NCBI GenBank assembly: GCA_934502625.1
Contig: CAKSUQ010000003.1
Coordinates: 53,880 to 117,879, forward strand
Source: an uncultured Gemmiger sp.
GTDB taxonomy: Bacteria; Bacillota; Clostridia; Oscillospirales; Ruminococcaceae
Direction of reading: 5' to 3'
Length of the DNA: 64,000 nucleotides
Shown one piece after another: positions 23,613-30,829 of the stretch. Positions within the stretch are counted from its first letter, which is position 1. Each line of letters starts with the position of its first letter. The translations under genes were made by a program, and so were the position numbers. The notes below the pieces were generated by a model. The model had not been told where the DNA came from. It ran no database searches and worked only from the letters and a program-made list of their open reading frames with translations.

Positions 23613-25166
23613 TTAAATTTCCTGCTCCATCATCAATTTTTTCAGCGGCAGAATTGCGGCGGGTTCGGCGCTGAAGGTGCGTATGCCAAGCTTTAAATAT
23701 TCCGGCATGGCGGCGACGGCAGCCACCGTGACGCCGCACAAGATCACCTGCACGCCGCGCTGCTTCGCCTGCTCGACAATGCCCTGCACCAACCGCAGCA
23801 CAGCCGGGTTTGCCAGCTGGGTCGTGGCCTGCGTTGGGCTCTGCAAAAGCCCCAGCGTGTAGCGGGTCAAATCTTCAATATCCACGGCCAGCAGCTGCGC
23901 ACCGTGCTCCATCAGGTCGCCCGCCATCAGCGCGGCGGACGGCATGTCCACCACGCAGCCCAGCATCAGCCGCCCGACCTCGCACCCCTCGCCCAGCAGC
24001 TCGTCGCGGCAGTCGGAGACCTCCTGCACGCAGGCGTCCCAATCGGCCACGCCGCTGATCATCGGGAAGACGACCCGCAGGTCGCCCTCTGCCGCCGCGC
24101 ACAGCAGCGCCTTGACCTGCGGCTTGAAGAGGCGGTGTCCCTGCATCCGGGCGGCCATCTCGCCCGCCCACGGGGCGTCGTCGTCGGCGCGGGTGTCGCA
24201 GCTGCGCACCATGACCGGCACACCCTCGGCGGCGGCCAGCAGCTGTTTTAGCCGCGACGTCTGGGTCTCGACGCTCTGATCGTAGAGCAGCGCCGTCTCG
24301 GTGCGCACCCAGCCGATGCCCGCCGCGCCGTAGGCGTGGGGGAAGTCGCTGTCGCTGATGTTGCAGGTCGGCATCAGGCGGAAGGCCTGCCCGTTTTTCG
24401 TCAGGCAGGGCAGGGCGGCCACCGGGTCGGGTCGGCTGCCGTGCAGGCGGCTCAGCGCGATTTTACAGTCCGCCTGCGCGATCTGTGCGCCGTCCGGGTC
24501 GACGATCATCGTGCCGCTGTCGGCATCGAGAATCGCGCGGCGGCCTGCGGCCATGGCGGCAGCCCCGTCGCCCAGCTGCACGACCGCCGGGATGCCCAGA
24601 CTGCGCGCCATGATGGCGGCGTGGCTGACCGTGCTGTCCTGATCACTGGCAAGGCCTAAAATCATCCGGCGGTCAAGGCTGAACAGATCGCTGGGGAAGA
24701 ACCGGTCGGCCACCAGAATGCTTGGCCGCTTCAGGTGCAAACGGCGGCGCGGGCGGCCATCGAGGATGTCGACCACCCGGCGGCAGACGTCGCAGACATC
24801 GACGCTGCGCTCGCGGATATACTCGTCGTCGACATTGCTCAGGCGGCCGGCAAAAATTTGCTCGGCGCGCTCGACAGCGGCAGCCCCGCCCGCACCGGCG
24901 GCGATGTAGTCGCCGATCTCGTTCGTGAAGGACTCGTCCTCCAGCAGGGCAATCTGGAACAGCAGAATATCCGCATCAGGGCCTTTGGCGCGCTGGCTCA
25001 GGCGGCGCAGCTCGTCCTTTGCCAGCACCACGGCCACGTCGTAGAGGGCACGTTCCCGGAAGGGGTCACAGACGATGCGGTGCAGGCCTGTGGTGCCGTG
25101 GTCGATCTGCTCGACCGGCCCCGCCACGATGCCGGACGACGCCGGCACGCCGGTATAGGTGTGCAT
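23613..25166 (-). CDS. Degenerate phosphoenolpyruvate-phosphotransferase (PTS enzyme I-like)
   Basis: 517-residue homologue of PTS enzyme I. The swivelling domain retains the phospho-His in TVSHAAIMARSLGIPAVV (His182), and the barrel keeps Arg288 in GWVRTE and a Cys in LCG (477). But the metal and PEP sites are altered: the VETP segment reads VDMPSAA, GTNDLTQY reads DIEDLTRY, the IGGDK loop is absent, and CGEMA reads CGVTVAA. It may be inactive or have a regulatory function. No HPr or EII gene is near. The partner in the operon, 14 bases upstream, is a patatin-like lipase gene. Confidence 0.82.
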   Translation of the reverse strand: MHTYTGVPASSGIVAGPVEQIDHGTTGLHRIVCDPFRERALYDVAVVLAKDELRRLSQRAKGPDADILLFQIALLEDESFTNEIGDYIAAGAGGAAAVERAEQIFAGRLSNVDDEYIRERSVDVCDVCRRVVDILDGRPRRRLHLKRPSILVADRFFPSDLFSLDRRMILGLASDQDSTVSHAAIMARSLGIPAVVQLGDGAAAMAAGRRAILDADSGTMIVDPDGAQIAQADCKIALSRLHGSRPDPVAALPCLTKNGQAFRLMPTCNISDSDFPHAYGAAGIGWVRTETALLYDQSVETQTSRLKQLLAAAEGVPVMVRSCDTRADDDAPWAGEMAARMQGHRLFKPQVKALLCAAAEGDLRVVFPMISGVADWDACVQEVSDCRDELLGEGCEVGRLMLGCVVDMPSAALMAGDLMEHGAQLLAVDIEDLTRYTLGLLQSPTQATTQLANPAVLRLVQGIVEQAKQRGVQVILCGVTVAAVAAMPEYLKLGIRTFSAEPAAILPLKKLMMEQEI

Positions 25167-25180
25167 AGGTTGCCTCCTTT

Positions 25181-26410
25181 TTAATACTTTGCCTTCCTCC
25201 GAGGGACAGACTCCCCCAAGGGGGAAGCCATTTCCTCCAAAACCTTACTCACCAGCCCCGTCACAAATTCCTCCGGCACGGCGGCGGCGAGGGCACGCTC
25301 GGCCACGAGGGCGGCCTCCTCGCCGTCCAGCAGGGCGGGGAAGCGGTCGGCGGGGTCTTTGTCAAAGCTCGCCATGAATGCGGCGGCCAGCTGCTTCGGC
25401 GTGTAGGTCACGTCCTCCGGCACACCGCAGCGCTCGGCGGCCAGCTCCAGCGGGGCAAGCGCACCGCGCGTGGGGGCGCTTGGGTTCGGCGCATAGGGCG
25501 CTGGGTAATTTGCACGCTGCCGCGCATTTTTCTCCACTAAATCGATCTCCGGCGCACGGGCGCAGATCGCGGCCAGCTTTTTCTGATAACGCTCGGCAAA
25601 CAGGGCGAGATACTCCTCATTGTCGGGCAGCATCGCATAGGCCGTGCCGCCGATTTGATCAAACAAACGCAATGTGTCAAAATAGCCCAGCGCGATATTC
25701 CGCGCTGCGCGCTCCGGCGCAAAGTCCAGCGTGGGGCCTAAATTCCAATGGCTGCGCACGATGCGGGTCGGCAAGCCGGTCGTGTTGGGCTTGACAACGC
25801 CAATGCCATCGACGTCGACGCCCAGCAGCTCGGTCGCGCCCATCCGGGCGGCCAAGTCCAGCGGCATATTGTCGCGCCAGCCGCCGTCAATGTACTTCAC
25901 GCCGTCGATCTCCCGCGGGCGCAGCGCGGGGAAGCAGGCGCTGGACGCCAGCATGTAGTCCTTCAGCTGGCCTTCGGGGATGTCCTCGACGGGGCACTGG
26001 ACGCTGCGCAGGCTGCCCATCTCGGTCATGACAAGGCCGAAATGAATGGGCGAGCGCCGCACGGCGTCCTCGTCGATCAGGCGGTCGATGGTCTCGGCCA
26101 GCGGCTCGACGTTCAGCCCGCCGCCGCGTATGACGTCGAGGAAGAAGCCGCGCAGCTCGTCGGGGCGCAGCGTCTCCGGCACCTCCAATACGTCGTGGAT
26201 CTCCAGCCCGCGCCACAGTGCCTCGGCCTCGTCGATCTTGCCCATCGTGAAAAGGCAGCCGTTCAGCGTACCGACACTGGCGCCCGTGATGATGTCCGGC
26301 TTCCAGTGCAGCTTTTCCAGCGCGCGCCAGACGCCGATCTGGTAGCTGCCCTTTGCGCCGCCGCCCGCCAGCACCAGCGCGCGTTTCGGTGTTTTATTTA
26401 CCAGTTCCAT
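25181..26410 (-). CDS. Patatin-like phospholipase
   Basis: 409-residue cytosolic lipase-fold protein. It has the oxyanion loop GGGAKG, nucleophile GASVG and catalytic Asp in DGGWRDNMPL, all in normal spacing. C-terminal ~150 residues form a helical extension of unknown role. Substrate is an acyl ester, perhaps a membrane lipid. The start follows GGGAGG. The last ~15 codons (SPLGESVPRR region) are encoded by a fragment of an L-family palindrome, so the tail is repeat-derived. First gene of an operon with the enzyme I-like gene. Confidence 0.9.
   Translation of the reverse strand: MELVNKTPKRALVLAGGGAKGSYQIGVWRALEKLHWKPDIITGASVGTLNGCLFTMGKIDEAEALWRGLEIHDVLEVPETLRPDELRGFFLDVIRGGGLNVEPLAETIDRLIDEDAVRRSPIHFGLVMTEMGSLRSVQCPVEDIPEGQLKDYMLASSACFPALRPREIDGVKYIDGGWRDNMPLDLAARMGATELLGVDVDGIGVVKPNTTGLPTRIVRSHWNLGPTLDFAPERAARNIALGYFDTLRLFDQIGGTAYAMLPDNEEYLALFAERYQKKLAAICARAPEIDLVEKNARQRANYPAPYAPNPSAPTRGALAPLELAAERCGVPEDVTYTPKQLAAAFMASFDKDPADRFPALLDGEEAALVAERALAAAVPEEFVTGLVSKVLEEMASPLGESVPRRKAKY
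25186..25231. repeat. Family L fragment inside the patatin gene end
   Basis: Contains GCCTTCCTCCGAGGGACAG and CTCCCCCAAGGGGGAAGCC, the two ends of an L element with the middle deleted. It encodes the C-terminal tail of the patatin-like protein. Confidence 0.7.
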
Positions 26411-26443
26411 GCCGGTGTGACCTCCCGCGATTTTGTTGCAACT

Positions 26444-26472
26444 ATTATAGCATTTTCTGTTTGAAGTTGCCA
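26444..26472 (-). promoter_or_regulatory. Promoter of patatin-enzyme I operon
   Basis: TGGCAA (26467-26472), 17 bases, TATAAT (26444-26449) on the minus strand. Confidence 0.7.
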
Positions 26473-26531
26473 TAGCAAACCGCGTCACAATCTTTGGAAT
26501 TTGTGCAGATTTTTCAATTTTTGCAAAGGGA

Positions 26532-26560
26532 TTGCAACACAGATTCAAAAGCGTTATGAT
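26532..26560 (+). promoter_or_regulatory. Promoter of nucleotidyltransferase gene
   Basis: TTGCAA (26532-26537), 17 bases, TATGAT (26555-26560). Start site near 26567. Confidence 0.8.
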
Positions 26561-26572
26561 AAATACAAATCC

Positions 26573-26600
26573 GTAGGGGAGGGATGAATCCCTCCCCTAC
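26573..26600. repeat. Family S palindrome S8 in a 5' leader
   Basis: Near-perfect palindrome with arms GTAGGGGAGGGAT / ATCCCTCCCCTAC and almost no loop. It begins about 6 bases after the predicted transcription start and ends 21 bases before the ATG. Confidence 0.85.
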
Positions 26601-26621
26601 AAATATCGGGGGAAACGTACT

Positions 26622-27551
26622 ATGTCTACCAAACCTATCCTTGTTGTCATGGCTGCCGGCATGGGCAGCCGGTACGGCGGCCTGAAGCAGATCGACCCGG
26701 TGGGGCCGTCGGGCGAGGCCATCCTTGACTACAGCCTCTACGACGCCCGCCGCGCCGGGTTCGAGACCGTCGTCTTCATCATCAAGCACGAGATCGAACA
26801 GGCGTTCAAGGAGGCCGTCGGTGCCCGCGCACTGCGCGCCGGGTTCGAGGTGCGCTACGCCTACCAGCAGCTCGACAAGCTGCCGGAGGGCTTCGCCGTG
26901 CCGGAAGGCCGCGTCAAGCCGTGGGGCACCGCCCACGCCATCTTGGTGGCCGAGGAGGCCATCGGCGACGCGCCGTTCGCGGTCATCAACGCCGACGACT
27001 ACTACGGCCCGCAGGGCTTCAAGCTCGTCTACGACTACCTGAGCACCCACGCCGACGGCGACCGCTACGCATGGGCGATGGTGGGCTTTCTGCTGGGCAA
27101 CACGGTCAGCACCAACGGCAGCGTCAGCCGCGGCGTCTGCGTGACCGACACCGACCACAACCTTGTCAGCGTGACCGAGCGCACCTGCATCATGCCTTAT
27201 GACGGCGGCATCCACTACAGTGAGGACGGCGGCCAAACGTGGGTCGACCTGCCCGCCGACAGCGTCGTCTCGATGAACCTGTGGGGCTTCACCCCCGCCT
27301 ACGTGCAGGAGGCCAAGGCCGGGTTTGCGGCATTCCTGAAGGAGAACCTGCCCGTCAACCCGATGAAGTGCGAGTACTACCTGCCCACCGTCGTGACCGG
27401 CGCGCTGGAGCGCGGCGAGGCCGACGTGCACGTCCTGACGAGCGCCGACAAGTGGCACGGCATCACCTACCGCGAGGACAAGCCGGAACTGGTCGAAGCC
27501 CTGAAAAAGATGAGCGCGGACGGGCTGTACCCGGTGGATAAGTTGTTCTGA
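26622..27551 (+). CDS. Sugar-phosphate nucleotidyltransferase (GlmU/GalU-like NTP transferase)
   Basis: 309-residue cytosolic enzyme. The N-terminal signature LVVMAAGMGSRYGGLKQIDP with PSGEAILDYSLYDA binds the nucleotide; NADDYYGPQ contains the metal-binding Asp. It probably makes an NDP-sugar from a sugar-1-phosphate for surface polysaccharide or for storage. No C-terminal left-handed helix is present, so it is not GlmU. Which sugar and nucleotide cannot be told. Single gene with own promoter, leader hairpin and terminator. Confidence 0.85.
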   Translation: MSTKPILVVMAAGMGSRYGGLKQIDPVGPSGEAILDYSLYDARRAGFETVVFIIKHEIEQAFKEAVGARALRAGFEVRYAYQQLDKLPEGFAVPEGRVKPWGTAHAILVAEEAIGDAPFAVINADDYYGPQGFKLVYDYLSTHADGDRYAWAMVGFLLGNTVSTNGSVSRGVCVTDTDHNLVSVTERTCIMPYDGGIHYSEDGGQTWVDLPADSVVSMNLWGFTPAYVQEAKAGFAAFLKENLPVNPMKCEYYLPTVVTGALERGEADVHVLTSADKWHGITYREDKPELVEALKKMSADGLYPVDKLF

Positions 27552-27560
27552 TAAAAGCAA

Positions 27561-27601
27561 ATGCCCCGCAGCAGGATTTCCCGCTGCGAGGCATATTTTT
27601 T
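27561..27601 (+). terminator. Intrinsic terminator of nucleotidyltransferase gene
   Basis: ATGCCCCGCAGC / GCTGCGAGGCAT stem followed by ATTTTTT. Confidence 0.9.
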
Positions 27602-27608
27602 ATGCTTT

Positions 27609-27636
27609 GCAGGGAGGGGTCAAGACCCCTCCCTAC
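27609..27636. repeat. Family S palindrome S9 overlapping the MATE stop
   Basis: Arms AGGGAGGGGTC / GACCCCTCCCT with CCCTAC edge. It supplies the last codons and stop of the minus-strand MATE gene. Confidence 0.78.
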
Positions 27637-28978
27637 AAACTGACCCAAACACACCCCTTTTCTTCAGCACCGTATACAGCACCAAGCACACGCACACCGA
27701 CAGCACTGACCCGCAGGCGGTCGCCAAGCCCATCGGCAGCAGGGTGTCGGGGAACCACTTCGACATGAAATACGCCCCCGGCACGCGCACCAAGACGGTT
27801 GACAAAATGTTGTGGATGAACGACAATTCGCTGCGGCCATACGCACAGAAATACCCGCTGAAGCAGAAATGCACCCCCGCGAAGAAACAGTCCCAGATAT
27901 ACCCGCGCAGGTACCATGCGCCCGCCGCGATGACAGCGGCCTCCGACGTGAACAGCTCCACGACGTTCGGCGCGATGAACTGAACCAGCACGCCCACCAC
28001 TGCGCCAAAGCCCAGCGTCAGGCCGATGCCGTACCGCAGCGTGGCGGCGGCGCGGTCGTGGCGGCCGGCGCCGACCTCCTGCGCGCCCAGCGCCGAGATC
28101 GTCGACAGCATCGACGACGGCACCAAGAACACAAAGCTGATGAACTTTTCCACGACGCCGACGGCGGCGGCGTCGGTCAGGCCGCGCCGGTTCGCGATGA
28201 TCGTGATGATGAGGAACGATACCTGAATCAAACCGTCCTGCAGCGCCACCGGCACACCGATGCGCAGAACGCGCCCGATGACGGCGCGGCGGGGGCGGAA
28301 GTCCTGCTTTTGCAGCGCGACACCGTCAAATTTGCGTTTCAGGATCACGACGAGCGACACCGCCACGCTGATAGCCTGCGACAGCGTCGTGCCCAGCGCC
28401 GCACCGGCGGGGCCGAGGTGCATCGCGCCCATAAACAGAAAGTCCAGCCCGATGTTGGCCGCACAGGCCACCGCGATGAAGTACATCGGGCTTTTCGAGT
28501 CGCCCAGCCCGCGGAAGATCGACGCGATGATGTTGTACGCCGTGATGCAGGGGATGCCGACGAAGCAGATCGTCAGATAAGCCTGCGTGCCCGCCACGGC
28601 CTCGGTCGGGGTGGACACGATCGCCGTGAGGGGCCGCACCAGCCCGCACAGCACCGCCGCCAGCACAACGGACAGCGCCATGAACATCACGATGCCGTTG
28701 CCGATGACCGCGCCGGCGCGGCGCTGCTCGCCCGCGCCGACCGCGTGGCCGATGCCGACCGTGACGCCCATCGCCAGCCCGACGATCATGACCGTAACCA
28801 TGTGCATGACCTGACTGCCGATGGACACCGCCGTCGTGGCCGCCACGCCGTCGAACCGGCCGATGATGAGCAGATCGGCCATGCCGTAAAGCGTCTGTAA
28901 AAAGTAGGACAGCAGATACGGCAGCGAAAACCGCAGCACGTTTTTCAGTACGCTGTCCTTTGCAAGGGTGGTTGACAT
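27620..28978 (-). CDS. MATE-family efflux transporter
   Basis: 452-residue membrane protein of about 12 helices, third MATE in the window. The start MSTTLAKDSVLKNVLRFSLP and YFLQTLYGMADLLIIGRFDG match the family, and the second half begins with LRIGVPVALQDGLIQVSFLI. The ATG chosen follows AGAGG at some distance; an ATG four codons earlier touches that site. Substrate unknown. The final residues (CREGS) come from an S palindrome, which suggests the original stop was displaced by that element. Confidence 0.92.
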   Translation of the reverse strand: MSTTLAKDSVLKNVLRFSLPYLLSYFLQTLYGMADLLIIGRFDGVAATTAVSIGSQVMHMVTVMIVGLAMGVTVGIGHAVGAGEQRRAGAVIGNGIVMFMALSVVLAAVLCGLVRPLTAIVSTPTEAVAGTQAYLTICFVGIPCITAYNIIASIFRGLGDSKSPMYFIAVACAANIGLDFLFMGAMHLGPAGAALGTTLSQAISVAVSLVVILKRKFDGVALQKQDFRPRRAVIGRVLRIGVPVALQDGLIQVSFLIITIIANRRGLTDAAAVGVVEKFISFVFLVPSSMLSTISALGAQEVGAGRHDRAAATLRYGIGLTLGFGAVVGVLVQFIAPNVVELFTSEAAVIAAGAWYLRGYIWDCFFAGVHFCFSGYFCAYGRSELSFIHNILSTVLVRVPGAYFMSKWFPDTLLPMGLATACGSVLSVCVCLVLYTVLKKRGVFGSVCREGS

Positions 28979-29019
28979 AGTAGGGCGCATCCTCTTTTCC
29001 GACTTAAAGTGGCATATCC

Positions 29020-29048
29020 ATTAAAACGGTTTGCACGGGCAATGTCAA
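29020..29048 (-). promoter_or_regulatory. Promoter of MATE gene at 27620
   Basis: TTGACA (29043-29048), 17 bases, TTTAAT (29020-29025) on the minus strand. Confidence 0.75.
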
Positions 29049-29105
29049 GTGTTTTCTTTGCCACATTTTCGCGCAAAATCTGTGCAAGATTTTACAAATG
29101 CGGTG

Positions 29106-29175
29106 TTGTATTTGCCCCCCGCGTCGGGTATAATAGAAGATGCAAAATGTACTCTTTATATAGGTACATTTTGCA
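29106..29175 (+). promoter_or_regulatory. Promoter with 12-bp-arm dyad at the start site
   Basis: TTGTAT (29106-29111), 17 bases, TATAAT (29129-29134). A perfect dyad TGCAAAATGTAC-N11-GTACATTTTGCA (29141-29175) begins exactly where transcription should start, so it is either an operator or a 5' hairpin. Confidence 0.75.
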
Positions 29176-29221
29176 AAAGTACGCTGTCATATTGACTTAG
29201 TATATAAAGGAGATTACTGCC

Positions 29222-29437
29222 ATGATGAAGAAAACGACCTTCGGTGCCGCGCTGGCCTTCCTGTTTGCCGCTGCGGGCGCACTGACCGCCGCCGCGCTGT
29301 ACCTGTACCACCGCGAGAAGGAGCTGGACGAGTACGAGCGCCTGCTGTTCAGCGACGACTGCGACGATTTCGACGACGAGGATGCCGACGAGGGCACGAC
29401 CTACGAGAAGATCTCCGACGCCCCCGCCGAGGAGTAA
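29222..29437 (+). CDS. Small membrane-anchored acidic protein (71 aa)
   Basis: 71 residues: one N-terminal hydrophobic helix (about 6-28, FGAALAFLFAAAGALTAAAL), then a strongly acidic tail (DDCDDFDDEDADEG) that likely lies outside or close to the membrane. Not recognised as a family. AAAGGAG precedes the ATG. It stands upstream of the two LytM-like genes but ends at its own terminator. The unusually strong promoter with a dyad at the start site suggests specific control. Confidence 0.72.
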   Translation: MMKKTTFGAALAFLFAAAGALTAAALYLYHREKELDEYERLLFSDDCDDFDDEDADEGTTYEKISDAPAEE

Positions 29438-29456
29438 GCCGCTTACACCACATCCT

Positions 29457-29490
29457 GCCGGGCGCTGCCCTGACGGCGTCCGGCTTTTTT
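29457..29490 (+). terminator. Intrinsic terminator after 71-aa gene
   Basis: GCCGGGCGC / GCGTCCGGC stem followed by six Ts. It lies 26 bases before the ATG of the LytM-like gene, so it may attenuate rather than fully stop transcription. Confidence 0.8.
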
Positions 29491-29515
29491 ACATTGTAAA
29501 TAGGGAGAAACTGCA

Positions 29516-30748
29516 ATGCGCAAACTGCTGCTTTGGCTTGTGATGGTCGCTGCTATGGTCGCCGCCATTCTGGGCGGAACGGCAGCGTTCCTGTATAGCC
29601 GCACCGGCAAGGACGCCTTGCCGCAGGAGGCCGTGACCTTCGGCGAGATCGAGCTGGAGCCGAACGGCTGGAGCTGGGTCATCCCCGTGCTGGGCGACAA
29701 GGTCAGCAAGACCTACGAAAGCCCTACGAACCTGACCGTACAAAAACTGGGCACCTTCACCGACACCACCCCGCAGCTGGCGCTGCCCGCATGGGTCACC
29801 GCCGCCGAGGTGCAGATCACCGCGCCCGACGGCACGGCGTGGACGGGCAGCCTGACCGACTGCAACACCTATACCTACACCCAAAACGGGGATTATCAGA
29901 TCATCGTGACCGCGCACCGCGCCAGTGTGGACGACCCCGGCGACCCCGTGGGCTGGTACGCCTACCGCGCCGGGTACACGATGGCCATGAACCCCAAAGT
30001 CACCCTGAGCGCTGAGCGCGCGCCGCAGGGCAGCGTCGTCGCGCTGCAATTGTCCGGCATTCTGGACGGCGAGCCCAGCGTCGAGACCGACCTTGGCGTT
30101 GTTTGGTTCCGCAAAACGTCCACCGGCTACATGGGCTACATTCCTGTGACCTACAACGCCGAAGGCGGCGACCACACGCTGAGCCTGACCTGCGGCACCC
30201 TGCAAAAGGATATTACCCTCACCGTGACCCGCACGCTGTACGACACTGCCGAAATCCCCGCCGAGGAGGACGTCGGCGGGGGAGAGGAGTTCCGCAACGC
30301 CATCTGGCCGCTGTACACGACGGGCAGCTCGGCAAAATTGTGGAACGGCCGCTTTGAAGCGCCCAGCGCAGGCGGCATCAGCATGGAGTACGGCACGACC
30401 GAGATGGTCGACGGTGCGCGCAGCGGTCAGGCCACTGGCCTGACCTACGGCGCGGCGGACGGCGAGACCGTTACTGCCCCGCAGGCGGGCAACGTCGTCT
30501 TTGCGGGCACACTGACCCTGACCGGCGGCACGGTCGTCATCGACCACGGCTGCGGCGTGAAAAGTTACCTCTACGGGCTGGAAACCGTCGACGTCGAGCG
30601 CGGCCAGTCGGTGTCCACCGGCGACGCGCTGGGCACAGCCGGCACGACCCACAGCCTGATCTATGAGCTTCGCATCGGCAGCAAATCCGTTGACCCGCAA
30701 ATCGCGCTGGACGGAAACAGCGGTCTGCAATTCCGTGAATCTGAATAA
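29516..30748 (+). CDS. Membrane-anchored M23/LytM-like protein lacking metal ligands (paralogue A)
   Basis: 410 residues: N-terminal membrane anchor (about 4-26), two beta-rich extracytoplasmic segments (about 40-130 and 150-240), and a C-terminal LytM-fold domain (about 295-400) with VIDHGCGVKSYLYGLETVDV and GQSVSTGDALGTAG. The expected HxxxD motif reads QATGLTY and the HxH motif reads LIYELRIG, so zinc binding and peptidase activity are very unlikely. It is a paralogue of the next gene, with matching order of parts. It could be a scaffold or activator of a cell-wall enzyme. The function is not known. Confidence 0.82.
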   Translation: MRKLLLWLVMVAAMVAAILGGTAAFLYSRTGKDALPQEAVTFGEIELEPNGWSWVIPVLGDKVSKTYESPTNLTVQKLGTFTDTTPQLALPAWVTAAEVQITAPDGTAWTGSLTDCNTYTYTQNGDYQIIVTAHRASVDDPGDPVGWYAYRAGYTMAMNPKVTLSAERAPQGSVVALQLSGILDGEPSVETDLGVVWFRKTSTGYMGYIPVTYNAEGGDHTLSLTCGTLQKDITLTVTRTLYDTAEIPAEEDVGGGEEFRNAIWPLYTTGSSAKLWNGRFEAPSAGGISMEYGTTEMVDGARSGQATGLTYGAADGETVTAPQAGNVVFAGTLTLTGGTVVIDHGCGVKSYLYGLETVDVERGQSVSTGDALGTAGTTHSLIYELRIGSKSVDPQIALDGNSGLQFRESE

Positions 30749-30829
30749 GCTAGACTAGGCGCAGCGGCCTTCCCGGTCGGCACTGCGCGGCGTTGTGACC
30801 GGGATGTTCTGGAGAGAGTTGGAGAGATC

